Positions 1 to 6,436 of a stretch of 12,928 nt of DNA are shown piece after piece. The number at the start of each line of letters is the position of its first letter. The stretch's first letter is position 1. Made by a program: the position numbers and the translations under genes. The notes under the pieces are model-generated. The model was not told the DNA's origin. It worked only from the letters and a program-made list of their open reading frames with translations, and did not search any database. Source of the stretch: Candidatus Bathyarchaeota archaeon (lineage in GTDB: Archaea > Thermoproteota > Bathyarchaeia > Bathyarchaeales > Bathycorpusculaceae); NCBI GenBank assembly GCA_003601785.1, contig PIYA01000012.1:1-12928 (forward strand). The letters run 5' to 3'.

Positions 1-425
1 TAGTTCAGGTGGGAACGCCGGAAGAGGTTTTTCACAAGCCTAAAGATGATTTTATAGCGAGATTTGTTGGATTTGAAAACTTGTTTGAGGGTAAAATTGT
101 GGAAAACCGAAATGGAATAGCTAGAATCGATATAGGTGGAATAATCATTGAGGCTGTAACCGAAAAAACTGGAAAATGCACAGTAGGCGTCAGACCAGAC
201 GACATAATCATCTCCAAAAGCCTGTTCAAGTCAAGCATGCGGAACATGTTAAGGGGGAAAATCACAGAGTTTGTGGATATGGGTTCCCTTGTAAGCCTAA
301 CCGTTAACGTGGACAACACGGTTTTCACAGCGTTAATCACTAGAAGGTCTTTTCTAGAGATGATGCTTACGAAAGGCTCAGAAGTCTTCTTGTTGTTCAA
401 GGCTTCAGCCGTTCATGTGATTTGA
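1..425 (+). CDS. ABC transporter ATP-binding protein, C-terminal part (molybdate/tungstate type)
   Basis: This is the C-terminal end of an ABC importer ATPase; the Walker and signature motifs lie left of the window. The frame is open to the left edge and reads VQVGTPEEVFHKP, the usual junction between the nucleotide-binding domain and the regulatory domain of MalK/ModC-like ATPases. It continues FVGFENLFEGK, then VGVRPDDI, then a second beta-rich repeat ending FKASAVHVI, which is typical of the TOBE/MOP-type domain of molybdate/tungstate ATPases (WtpC/ModC family). The protein would sit on the cytoplasmic face of the membrane and power oxyanion uptake with permease and binding protein, neither of which is visible. 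The GTG at 9 is an internal Val codon, not a start. The gene overlaps the convergent small gene by 13 bases. The ABC family is secure; the oxyanion specificity is inferred from the tail motif. Confidence 0.85.
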   Translation, partial: VQVGTPEEVFHKPKDDFIARFVGFENLFEGKIVENRNGIARIDIGGIIIEAVTEKTGKCTVGVRPDDIIISKSLFKSSMRNMLRGKITEFVDMGSLVSLTVNVDNTVFTALITRRSFLEMMLTKGSEVFLLFKASAVHVI

Positions 426-628
426 TTTTTCAACTCGTACAGTATCACTAGGGCTTCACCTAAGGGCATACCCAACCTTGCAGCCAACTCATTGGGTTTT
501 ATATCCGGTTTTTCATGGAGAACTACTTCACGCACGTATCCTTTGTGATGAGGATACATCGGCAGAGCGTGGACTGTTTCAACGAGCACAGACCATAACT
601 TATCTTTCACGTAATCTTCGAGGCTCAT
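413..628 (-). CDS. Small helix-turn-helix-like conserved protein (71 aa)
   Basis: I do not recognise a named family. The 71-residue product is mostly helical. Residues about 44-66 (KPNELAARLGMPLGEALVIL) have the spacing of a helix-turn-helix: a helix with NELA, a turn at GMP, and a recognition-like helix. The whole could be a minimal winged-helix domain, perhaps a regulator or a protein-interaction module. The ATG start is preceded by a weak GGTG element. Its 3' end overlaps the end of the transporter ATPase gene, so the two are convergent. A competing rightward frame through the same DNA (478-729) has arbitrary-looking composition, whereas this one has a coherent charged and hydrophobic pattern. 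A TATA-like GTATATTAT lies only 13-20 bases upstream, too close to serve this start, so the promoter is unclear. Function unknown. Confidence 0.6.
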   Translation of the reverse strand: MSLEDYVKDKLWSVLVETVHALPMYPHHKGYVREVVLHEKPDIKPNELAARLGMPLGEALVILYELKNQIT

Positions 629-674
629 ACCACACCATAATATACTCTGTGCGGGTTCACCTATTCAATTTACC

Positions 675-687
675 GCAAAGTATATTT
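675..687 (+). promoter_or_regulatory. Candidate BRE/TATA promoter of the HAD phosphatase gene
   Basis: The purine-rich GCAAAG (675-680) is followed directly by TATATTT (681-687), the order of a BRE and TATA box in archaeal promoters. A transcript would begin near 710, leaving a leader of about 25 bases before the ATG at 737. This is pattern and spacing only. Confidence 0.4.
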
Positions 688-733
688 CCTTCAGAGAGAG
701 TGATTAAAGGCTTTAACAAACCGAAGTGAAAAG

Positions 734-1420
734 GTGATGATCAAGGCTGTCATCTTCGACCTTGACGGAACCCTTGCAGATTTCAACTTGGATTATAAGA
801 CCGTAAGAACAGATGTCAAAAGTTTCCTCACCAAGGAAGGATTGCCATCATCGATTCTCTCAACGAGGGAAAGCATATTTGAAATGTTAAAGAAAACCGA
901 AATATTTCTGAAGAACAACGGAAAATCCGCGGAAGTAAAAAGGATTCGAGAAAAAGCCCTAAGGATAGCTGAAGAACACGAGTTGGAAGCCGCGAAAAAC
1001 ACAAGCTTGCTTCCAGGCGTGAGGGAAACGTTGAAAGCTCTAAGAAAAATGAAGTTGAAATTAGCCTTGTTCACGATTAACAGCGAGAAATCGGCGAAAT
1101 ACATTCTACAAAGATTTAAGATAGCGAAGTTTTTCGACGTTTTAATCCCGAGAAACCGTGTGAGATACGTTAAACCAAACGAGGAACACCTGAAAGTCAC
1201 GTTAGACGCTCTAGGGGTCAACCCCGAAGAGGCAATAGTTGTAGGAGACGGAAGCAGCGACATGAAATGCTCAAGAGAGCTGAAAGTGATTGCTGTTGGT
1301 TTGCCGACGGGCATCTCATCCCTAAAAGAACTGATTAACTCCGGAGCAAACTACATCATCACATCAATAACGGATTTACCAATGTTGATAGAAGATATAA
1401 ACAAACTTCAGAAAAAATGA
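734..1420 (+). CDS. HAD-superfamily hydrolase, phosphoglycolate-phosphatase-like
   Basis: A cytosolic Mg-dependent phosphohydrolase of the HAD superfamily; the substrate cannot be told from sequence. All four motifs are present. Motif I is DLDGTL with nucleophile Asp9 and general acid Asp11. Motif II is Thr114 in ALFTIN. Motif III is Lys147 in VKPNE. Motif IV is GDGSSD (171-176). Residues 15-90 form a helical C1-type cap, as in phosphoglycolate phosphatase and pyrophosphatase-like members. At 228 residues the length is normal for the family. The start is GTG 734 or ATG 737; an AGGTGAT ribosome-binding-like string overlaps both, so the choice is open by one residue. It is monocistronic, convergent with the DUF35 gene that ends 10 bases beyond it. 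Phosphoglycolate salvage or general sugar-phosphate or nucleotide clean-up are both plausible. Confidence 0.88.
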   Translation: MMIKAVIFDLDGTLADFNLDYKTVRTDVKSFLTKEGLPSSILSTRESIFEMLKKTEIFLKNNGKSAEVKRIREKALRIAEEHELEAAKNTSLLPGVRETLKALRKMKLKLALFTINSEKSAKYILQRFKIAKFFDVLIPRNRVRYVKPNEEHLKVTLDALGVNPEEAIVVGDGSSDMKCSRELKVIAVGLPTGISSLKELINSGANYIITSITDLPMLIEDINKLQKK

Positions 1421-1430
1421 GAGAAAATGT

Positions 1431-1835
1431 TTAAACTGGTTTGAAGTAGTATCTTGGCCATTGGGGCCACTGGGAAGCCGTTGCAGATGGTTTTTCAAAG
1501 CCTACTTGAAGCTCCATTCCTATCTCTATCTTTTCATGTTCCACATCTCTGATCATGCCGGGTATTTTTAAGCCGTTTTCAAGTTGAACTATGCCGACGG
1601 CGTAAGGTGCCATGGATTGGAACTGAACGGGAGCGACATGAATTATGGTGTATGTTAAGAGTTTTCCTTTCGGCGAAATTTCAACCCATTCAAAATCCTT
1701 CGAGAAACATTTGGTGCATAAAGGCCTGGGTGGAAGGTAAATCGTTCCACATTTCTTGCATCTTCCACCCATGAGTTTTCCTTGTTCAACATACTTGTAG
1801 AACTGTTCTATGGTGAAAGGAGCCTCCTCACTCAT
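1431..1835 (-). CDS. DUF35 OB-fold/zinc-ribbon acyl-CoA-binding partner of thiolase (short form)
   Basis: A 134-residue DUF35 protein: an N-terminal helix, a rubredoxin-like zinc ribbon with Cys26-x2-Cys29 and Cys40-x2-Cys43 (RCKKCG ... CTKC), then an OB-fold with GKLLTYTIIH and an acidic C-terminal strand. In archaea such proteins sit next to thiolase and, in the mevalonate complex, bridge thiolase and HMG-CoA synthase and share the pantetheine tunnel. I chose the ATG at 1835 over longer in-frame starts because TTAGGAGG lies just upstream and because this start follows the thiolase stop by one base, indicating translational coupling. No HMG-CoA synthase gene is adjacent, so the partner is most likely the upstream thiolase alone, giving an acetoacetyl-CoA or beta-ketoacyl-CoA thiolase complex. 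It lacks the long extensions of the second DUF35 protein at 4453-5160. Confidence 0.9.
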   Translation of the reverse strand: MSEEAPFTIEQFYKYVEQGKLMGGRCKKCGTIYLPPRPLCTKCFSKDFEWVEISPKGKLLTYTIIHVAPVQFQSMAPYAVGIVQLENGLKIPGMIRDVEHEKIEIGMELQVGFEKPSATASQWPQWPRYYFKPV

Positions 1836-1836
1836 T

Positions 1837-3009
1837 TTATTCCCTCCTAAATATGTGAACGGCGGCTGTCGCCCCTGAACCTCCAACGTTGTGGGTTAAA
1901 CCTATCCGTGCGTCTTTCACTTGTCTCTTGTCAGCTTGTCCCGTCAGTTGCAGATATATCTCGTAGGCTTGAGCCGTTCCCGTGGCGCCTACAGGATGCC
2001 CCTTTGCTTTTAATCCTCCGCTTGTGTTCACCGGAAGGTTTCCCTCCAGCGTCGTCTCTCCGCTTTCAATCAGACGGCCACCTTCTCCGGTTTTGCAGAA
2101 GCCCAGATCTTCATAGGCTATTATCTCGGCTATGGTGAAGCAGTCGTGGACTTCTGCGACGTCTATGTCTTTAGGTGTCACCCCAGCCATTTCGTAGGCT
2201 TGTTTAGCCGCAATTTTCGCCGCAATAAGGGATGTGAAGCTTTCACGTTCGTATATGCCTATGCTGTCACTTGCCTGTCCACTGCCGATTATATGAACAG
2301 GTGTGTCCGTGTATTTCTTAGCCAACTCAGGTTTTGTTATGATCAGACAGCTCGCACCGTCCGTTATCAACGAACAGTCGTAAAGTTTCAGCGGCCAAGC
2401 TATCATCCTTGAAGACAATGCTTTTTCAAGGGTTATCTCTTTCTGCATGTGAGCCTTCGGGTTCAAGTATCCGTTATGGTGATTTTTAACGGCAACCATA
2501 GCCAGCTGTTCTTCGGTTGTCCCATACTCATGCATATGAGCTGTAGCCATCAAAGCGTATAAGCCTGGAAAGGTTATGCCGTGCCATTGTTCGAAGGGAA
2601 AGTCTGAAGCCATAGCCAGAAACTCTGTAACTTCAGGAGTTGTTCTGTTGGTCATTTTTTCAACACCGCCAACCATAACCACGTCGTATAAGCCTGAAAG
2701 CACGGCGAAGATTCCCGCTCTGAGGGCTGCACCCGAAGACGCGCAAGCAGTCTCCGTTCTTGTAGCGGGAATATGCAACAAGCCAGCCCAATCAGCCAAC
2801 GTTGCACCAGTGTGTCCTTGATGCTCGTAAGATTCTCCCATGTGACCTACAAAAAGAGCTTGAATATCCTTTTTAGGATCTAGATTTGGACAGCGGTCGA
2901 ATGCTTCTTTCGCTGCTTCTGCGAAGATTTCTCTTCCGTATAAGCCTTCAAGTTTTCCGAATTTCGACAGTCCAGCGGAGATTATAGAGACAAGTGGTTT
3001 ACCCTTCAA
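1837..3009 (-). CDS. Archaeal SCP2-type thiolase (acetyl-CoA C-acyltransferase)
   Basis: A cytosolic 390-residue thiolase that condenses acyl-CoA with acetyl-CoA or cleaves 3-ketoacyl-CoA. The nucleophile is Cys89 in TETACASSG. His288 and Cys290 lie in the VHDCF motif that marks the SCP2/archaeal type, His338 in KGHPVGATG, and Asn374 in HNVGGSG. All catalytic positions are intact and the length is normal. The start is TTG 3009, preceded by GAGGAG eight bases upstream; an ATG at 3017 reads into a stop after three codons. The DUF35 gene follows after one base, so the two form an operon. In other archaea this pair supplies acetoacetyl-CoA to HMG-CoA synthase for isoprenoid lipids; without that gene here, beta-oxidation or degradation of an organic acid is equally possible. 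The protein is a paralogue of the Cys-less homologue transcribed in the opposite direction. Confidence 0.93.
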   Translation of the reverse strand: MKGKPLVSIISAGLSKFGKLEGLYGREIFAEAAKEAFDRCPNLDPKKDIQALFVGHMGESYEHQGHTGATLADWAGLLHIPATRTETACASSGAALRAGIFAVLSGLYDVVMVGGVEKMTNRTTPEVTEFLAMASDFPFEQWHGITFPGLYALMATAHMHEYGTTEEQLAMVAVKNHHNGYLNPKAHMQKEITLEKALSSRMIAWPLKLYDCSLITDGASCLIITKPELAKKYTDTPVHIIGSGQASDSIGIYERESFTSLIAAKIAAKQAYEMAGVTPKDIDVAEVHDCFTIAEIIAYEDLGFCKTGEGGRLIESGETTLEGNLPVNTSGGLKAKGHPVGATGTAQAYEIYLQLTGQADKRQVKDARIGLTHNVGGSGATAAVHIFRRE

Positions 3010-3060
3010 TCAAGCATCTCCTCAACTCTTAGTTTAGAGAAATCAACTATTCCTCAACGG

Positions 3061-3074
3061 ATATTTAAGTTTCT
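3061..3074 (-). promoter_or_regulatory. Candidate BRE/TATA promoter of the thiolase-DUF35 operon
   Basis: Read leftward the sequence is GAAACTTAAATAT: a BRE-like GAAAC followed by TTAAATAT (3068-3061). Initiation would fall near 3039, giving a leader of about 30 bases that carries the GAGGAG site. Its position fits the start choice at TTG 3009. Confidence 0.45.
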
Positions 3075-3097
3075 TCAATAAAAACCGCGGAATTCCA

Positions 3098-3110
3098 CGA
3101 AAGTTTTATA
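3098..3110 (+). promoter_or_regulatory. Candidate BRE/TATA promoter of the Cys-less thiolase/DUF35 operon
   Basis: CGAAAG followed by TTTTATA (3104-3110) has the BRE-TATA arrangement. A start of transcription near 3133 would leave a leader of about 25 bases that contains the AAAGGTGA ribosome binding site. This promoter is back to back with that of the leftward thiolase operon, about 35 bases away. Confidence 0.5.
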
Positions 3111-3157
3111 CCATTTACCCTTTAAACATTAAATTCCTTCAATAAAAGGTGAAAAAA

Positions 3158-4447
3158 TTGAGTAACCGTGTTGCTGTAGTTGGAGGCGGAATCTCAAGGT
3201 TCGACAATCCTCGATATGAACTTCACGAGGAGTTATGCGCTGAAGCTGTAAAGGAAATGCTGGCTGACAACCCGAACATTGACTATCCAAAGGACATAGA
3301 TGCAGTGATATACTCATACTTCAGTGACCACCTAGCCGGACAACTGTGTTTCCACTGGATAATTCACGATTACTTGGGACTACTGCCAAAACCAGCCTAC
3401 CGTGTTGAATCGGGAGGAGCCACACCTGTGGATGCTTTAATCAACGCCTACATGTACATAAAATCGGGAATATTCAAAAACGTGCTTGTTGTCGGCTGGG
3501 AAAAAATGAGTGAACTGGATACGCCTAAGGTTAACGAGTTCATCGCCGCCGCTTCAGACACCGACTGGGACTTTCCCGTTGGAGGCTACTACACGGGATA
3601 CTACGCCGTGCTGGAAACCAGACACATGCACTTGTACGGAGAAACAGAAGAGGACCTGGCTAAAATCGCGGTGAAAAACCATAACAACGCAACCTTCAAC
3701 CCCTACGCTCAATGGCGAAGTCAACACGGAACAGCCTTCATAACAGTCGACGACGTTTTCAAGTCAAGACTAATCTCTTGGCCCTACAGAGCATACAACT
3801 GCGCAATGATAAGCGATGGTGCCGCCTGCATGCTCTTGGCAAGCGAAGAAACAGCCAAAAAATTCACAGACTCTCCCGTCTGGATAACTGGCATCGGCCT
3901 AGGCACGGACACCATGCGGCCTGGAGACCGTGTGGACAACCCCATGTACAAGGGACTTTACCCGGAGGACGAAACCGTTTATCCCGGTGTTTCAACGAAA
4001 ACCGCTGCACCGTACCCGGAGATGGCGAACTTCGGTTCTATACGGACATCAGGTGACATGGCGTACAAGATGGCTGGAATAGATAACCCTGTTAAACAGT
4101 TAGACTTCGCTGAACTGTTCAACCCTTACGACGGAGTAGAACTCACAGAGTATGAAGACTTAAGGTTCTGCAAGAGGGGAGAAGGAAAAACCCTTGTCAG
4201 AGAAGGAGTAACAGAATGGGGTGGCGAACTTCCATGTCAAATAAGCGGAGCCCACACCGCCGCGGGACACCCCGTTGGAGCCACATCCATCGCGCAGGCA
4301 ACGCAGATCTATTGGCAGCTAACAGAGCAAACGGCTAACAAGTGGAAGACAACGGCTAGGGCGTTAAGCGGAGCGCAAAGGGCGCTTCTTCAGGGACATG
4401 GAGGGACAGGCTGCCAATCAGGTGTTATAATATTTGAGAGAGGTTGA
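3158..4447 (+). CDS. Thiolase-fold protein lacking the catalytic cysteine (possible aldolase-like C-C bond enzyme)
   Basis: A 429-residue thiolase homologue, alignable by eye along its whole length with the thiolase at 1837-3009 (shared GWEKM/GVEKM, HMHLYG/HMHEYG, AVKNH, ISDGA/ITDGA, YEDL.FCK.GEG, GHPVGAT). The nucleophile region TETACASSG is RVESGGATP here, so Gly87 replaces Cys. The HDCF motif becomes FNPY (321-324), removing His and Cys. The C-terminal HNVGGSG becomes GHGGTG (413-418). Only the GHP histidine (His371) remains. Residues about 250-297 carry a loop longer than in the thiolase. Ordinary Claisen/thiolysis chemistry looks impossible. Known Cys-less thiolase-fold enzymes with a DUF35 partner include the steroid side-chain aldolase Ltp2, so a retro-aldol or condensation role on an acyl-CoA is a reasonable inference; a purely structural subunit is the alternative. 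Start TTG 3158 is preferred (AGGTGA five bases upstream); GTG 3149 is possible. Confidence 0.85.
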   Translation: MSNRVAVVGGGISRFDNPRYELHEELCAEAVKEMLADNPNIDYPKDIDAVIYSYFSDHLAGQLCFHWIIHDYLGLLPKPAYRVESGGATPVDALINAYMYIKSGIFKNVLVVGWEKMSELDTPKVNEFIAAASDTDWDFPVGGYYTGYYAVLETRHMHLYGETEEDLAKIAVKNHNNATFNPYAQWRSQHGTAFITVDDVFKSRLISWPYRAYNCAMISDGAACMLLASEETAKKFTDSPVWITGIGLGTDTMRPGDRVDNPMYKGLYPEDETVYPGVSTKTAAPYPEMANFGSIRTSGDMAYKMAGIDNPVKQLDFAELFNPYDGVELTEYEDLRFCKRGEGKTLVREGVTEWGGELPCQISGAHTAAGHPVGATSIAQATQIYWQLTEQTANKWKTTARALSGAQRALLQGHGGTGCQSGVIIFERG

Positions 4448-4452
4448 TGAAA

Positions 4453-5160
4453 ATGACGTACAGACCTAAAAAAATTGTTGAGGCATGGGAATACAACAAA
4501 CAATGGGATGAATGGGCGAGACAGGGCAACTGGTCACCGGTTGGATGGAGATGGGTTGAAGGCCCGAAAGGCTACAGGCTTGACCAGCTTTCAACGGCGA
4601 ACTATTTGGTCATTCAGAGACCTCACGCATCCGTGTATCATCACAGTTACGGGATGACATCGAGGTTCTTCAAGGGTTTGATTGAAAAGAAACTCTACGG
4701 GGCTAAATGTCCCAAATGTGGAGCCATATACTGCCCACCGAGAGCCCACTGTTGGAATCCTGAATGTCGTCTGCAAGAAACCGAATGGGTTGAGCTGCCG
4801 TTACGCGGAGAGGTGCACACGTTTTCGGTTATGGCCTTCTCTGCAACTCCGTTTCTGAAAACGCTTCCGTTCATAATAGCCTACGTGAGAGTTGAGGGAT
4901 GCTGCACAACCGTGCCGACGAGACTTATGAAGATAAACCCGTGGGACGTCTATCCTGGACTCAAGGTGAACATCAACTTCGTGGAACATCCGAAAGGCGA
5001 CATCATGGACATATACTGCACACCTGCAGAAACACCGGATCCGTCAAAGCGTATGATGACACAGGAACAGATTGAAAGATTGAAGAACGACATGCAAAAG
5101 GTAAAAGAATGGGTTGTCAGAAAATTCGGTTCAGAGGCAAAGCCGAGCATAGAAATCTAA
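4453..5160 (+). CDS. Long DUF35 zinc-ribbon/OB-fold protein with Trp-rich N-terminal extension
   Basis: A 235-residue DUF35 protein, about 100 residues longer than its paralogue. The zinc ribbon is Cys86-x2-Cys89 ... Cys100-x4-Cys105 (KCPKCGAIYCPPR then CWNPEC), followed by an OB-fold with GEVHTFSVM and a Cys-Cys pair in VEGCCTT. Ahead of the ribbon is an 80-residue extension with six Trp within 23 residues (positions 12-34). Behind it is an amphipathic charged helix (QEQIERLKNDMQKVKEW). The gene begins where the Cys-less thiolase gene ends (stop TGA 4445-4447; candidate starts TTG 4444, ATG 4447, ATG 4453). I favour 4453 because GAGAGGT lies eight bases before it. Coupling with that gene implies an obligate complex in which the DUF35 domain holds CoA; the extension may form or cover the active site in place of lost thiolase residues. 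A 3-hydroxyacyl or ketoacyl-CoA substrate is a guess. Confidence 0.85.
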   Translation: MTYRPKKIVEAWEYNKQWDEWARQGNWSPVGWRWVEGPKGYRLDQLSTANYLVIQRPHASVYHHSYGMTSRFFKGLIEKKLYGAKCPKCGAIYCPPRAHCWNPECRLQETEWVELPLRGEVHTFSVMAFSATPFLKTLPFIIAYVRVEGCCTTVPTRLMKINPWDVYPGLKVNINFVEHPKGDIMDIYCTPAETPDPSKRMMTQEQIERLKNDMQKVKEWVVRKFGSEAKPSIEI

Positions 5161-5206
5161 AAACTCCACCATTTTTCTTTGTTAAGCTTATCTTGCTAGG
5201 CAATAC

Positions 5207-5237
5207 CTACATTTACCCTATTAGTCTTAAAATGTAG
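5207..5237. terminator. Inverted repeat between convergent operons, possible bidirectional terminator
   Basis: CTACATTT (5207-5214) and AAATGTAG (5230-5237) form a perfect 8-bp stem with a 15-base loop in the 123-base gap between the two convergent transcription units. A T-rich run (ATTTTTCTTTG, 5171-5181) precedes it for rightward transcripts. Archaeal termination depends mainly on T tracts, so the hairpin may be incidental. Confidence 0.35.
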
Positions 5238-5283
5238 ATTAAAATTCGCAAATTTAAGTGATATTTAACATTTTGAAACTGTT

Positions 5284-6402
5284 TTAGTTGGATACTTTGT
5301 ATATCGTTCTTTCACGGTAGCCCGTTACAATTTTGTAGTAGCCTTTTAACTGCTTATCAAGTTCTTTATCTCCATTATCTATTAGCAGTGGGCGTCCATG
5401 TAGTGAATGTAGCTTTCTTCTTGTCGCTACTATGATAATGTTGTCTTTTCTAACTTCTTTAATTACATTAGGGCTTATTTGCTGGTTTCCTCTTCCGAAA
5501 ACGTATCCTTGACCGCCGATAGGTGTAACAATTATTTTAGCTTTTTTACCTTTTATTATTTCAAGTATTTGTTTTTCGTTTAAATCTTTACCAATCAGTT
5601 TTTTCCGATAAATTATATCTACCCCTAGAAGAGAGTAATCTAGATTTAACATTTTCATTATTGTTTTCGTCGTAGTTCCTGGTCCCACAATATAATAGTA
5701 GTCGTCAGACATTTCATCTATTATATCCGCCGCAATCTCCTCTTGGTTATACTTTTCGCTAACAGGTGTAGGTGATTTTGCTCCCGGAACGTAGCTTCTT
5801 TTAACCGGGATTTTCAGGTATCCATATAATCTAATTGAAAGCCGTCCTTCTCTAAACTCTTCTTCATTAATATCCAATACCTCTGCTTTAACAACGTCTC
5901 TTATCTTACCTTCGAGATATAGCGCGGCGAGTTCTCCCGCACGAATAGGGTTAACTGCGAAAACTGCTGAATAAACCTTTACTCCAGCAGGAATCCCTAG
6001 GACAACTATGCCGAGGTCTATAGCATCATATATATCTCTCGCTGTTCCATCTCCGCCAGCGAAGAGAAGTAAATTAACACCTAAGTCTCTCATTTCTCTA
6101 GCGGCTCTTTTAGTGTCTTCTGCAGTGGTCATTTCCCCGGTAAGTTCTCCGATCACAGTTGGATGAAAAGAGCAGCTAATAGCGGCGTTTTCACCCATTT
6201 GTTTAGGATATGTTATTAGTTCGATTTCGTCTTTAAGATGTAATAGTTGTTTGAGCGTTTCTTTTGCTCTGTCTTCAGCCCAAGGTTTAGAGCCGAGTTT
6301 TAATGCTTTTTTAAGGGTTTCTAGACCGTCGGTGCCTTTTAGACCGACTCTTCCACCCATCCCAGCAATTGGATTAACGATTAACCCTAATTTCTTTTTC
6401 AA
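5284..6402 (-). CDS. NAD-kinase-fold protein (COG3199 / AcoX-like ATP-NAD kinase family)
   Basis: A 372-residue cytosolic protein of the diacylglycerol/NAD-kinase fold. The diagnostic GGDGTARD is at 116-123, with an N-terminal NPIAGMGGRVGLKG (10-23) and PAGVKVYS (138-145). A C-terminal beta-rich half carries TPIGGQGYVFGRGNQQ (about 291-308), typical of the COG3199 group annotated as predicted ATP- or polyphosphate-dependent NAD kinase and related to AcoX of acetoin operons. Whether it makes NADP or phosphorylates another substrate is unknown for most of this group. Start TTG 6402 has GAGGAT six bases upstream. It is the last gene of the leftward operon, 34 bases after the P-protein-like PB gene. 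The operon context suggests that it phosphorylates a cofactor or intermediate of that pathway. The SDR of the operon carries an NAD-type Asp, which argues against simple NADP supply to that enzyme. Confidence 0.83.
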   Translation of the reverse strand: MKKKLGLIVNPIAGMGGRVGLKGTDGLETLKKALKLGSKPWAEDRAKETLKQLLHLKDEIELITYPKQMGENAAISCSFHPTVIGELTGEMTTAEDTKRAAREMRDLGVNLLLFAGGDGTARDIYDAIDLGIVVLGIPAGVKVYSAVFAVNPIRAGELAALYLEGKIRDVVKAEVLDINEEEFREGRLSIRLYGYLKIPVKRSYVPGAKSPTPVSEKYNQEEIAADIIDEMSDDYYYIVGPGTTTKTIMKMLNLDYSLLGVDIIYRKKLIGKDLNEKQILEIIKGKKAKIIVTPIGGQGYVFGRGNQQISPNVIKEVRKDNIIIVATRRKLHSLHGRPLLIDNGDKELDKQLKGYYKIVTGYRERTIYKVSN

Positions 6403-6436
6403 TTAAAATCCTCAGAAACTCAAAATGTTATGCGAA

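Noticed and set aside
32..400. Leftward open frame of about 120 codons opposite the transporter ATPase
   Set aside because: It is antisense to a recognisable TOBE-type domain and has no family character of its own.
793..1314. Leftward 173-codon open frame opposite the HAD gene
   Set aside because: All four HAD motifs are on the rightward strand; the opposite frame is Ser/Phe/Leu-rich noise produced by antisense reading.
3712..4056. 114-codon open frame within the Cys-less thiolase gene in another frame
   Set aside because: It has an Arg/His/Asn-rich composition without motifs and lies wholly inside a clear homologue of thiolase.
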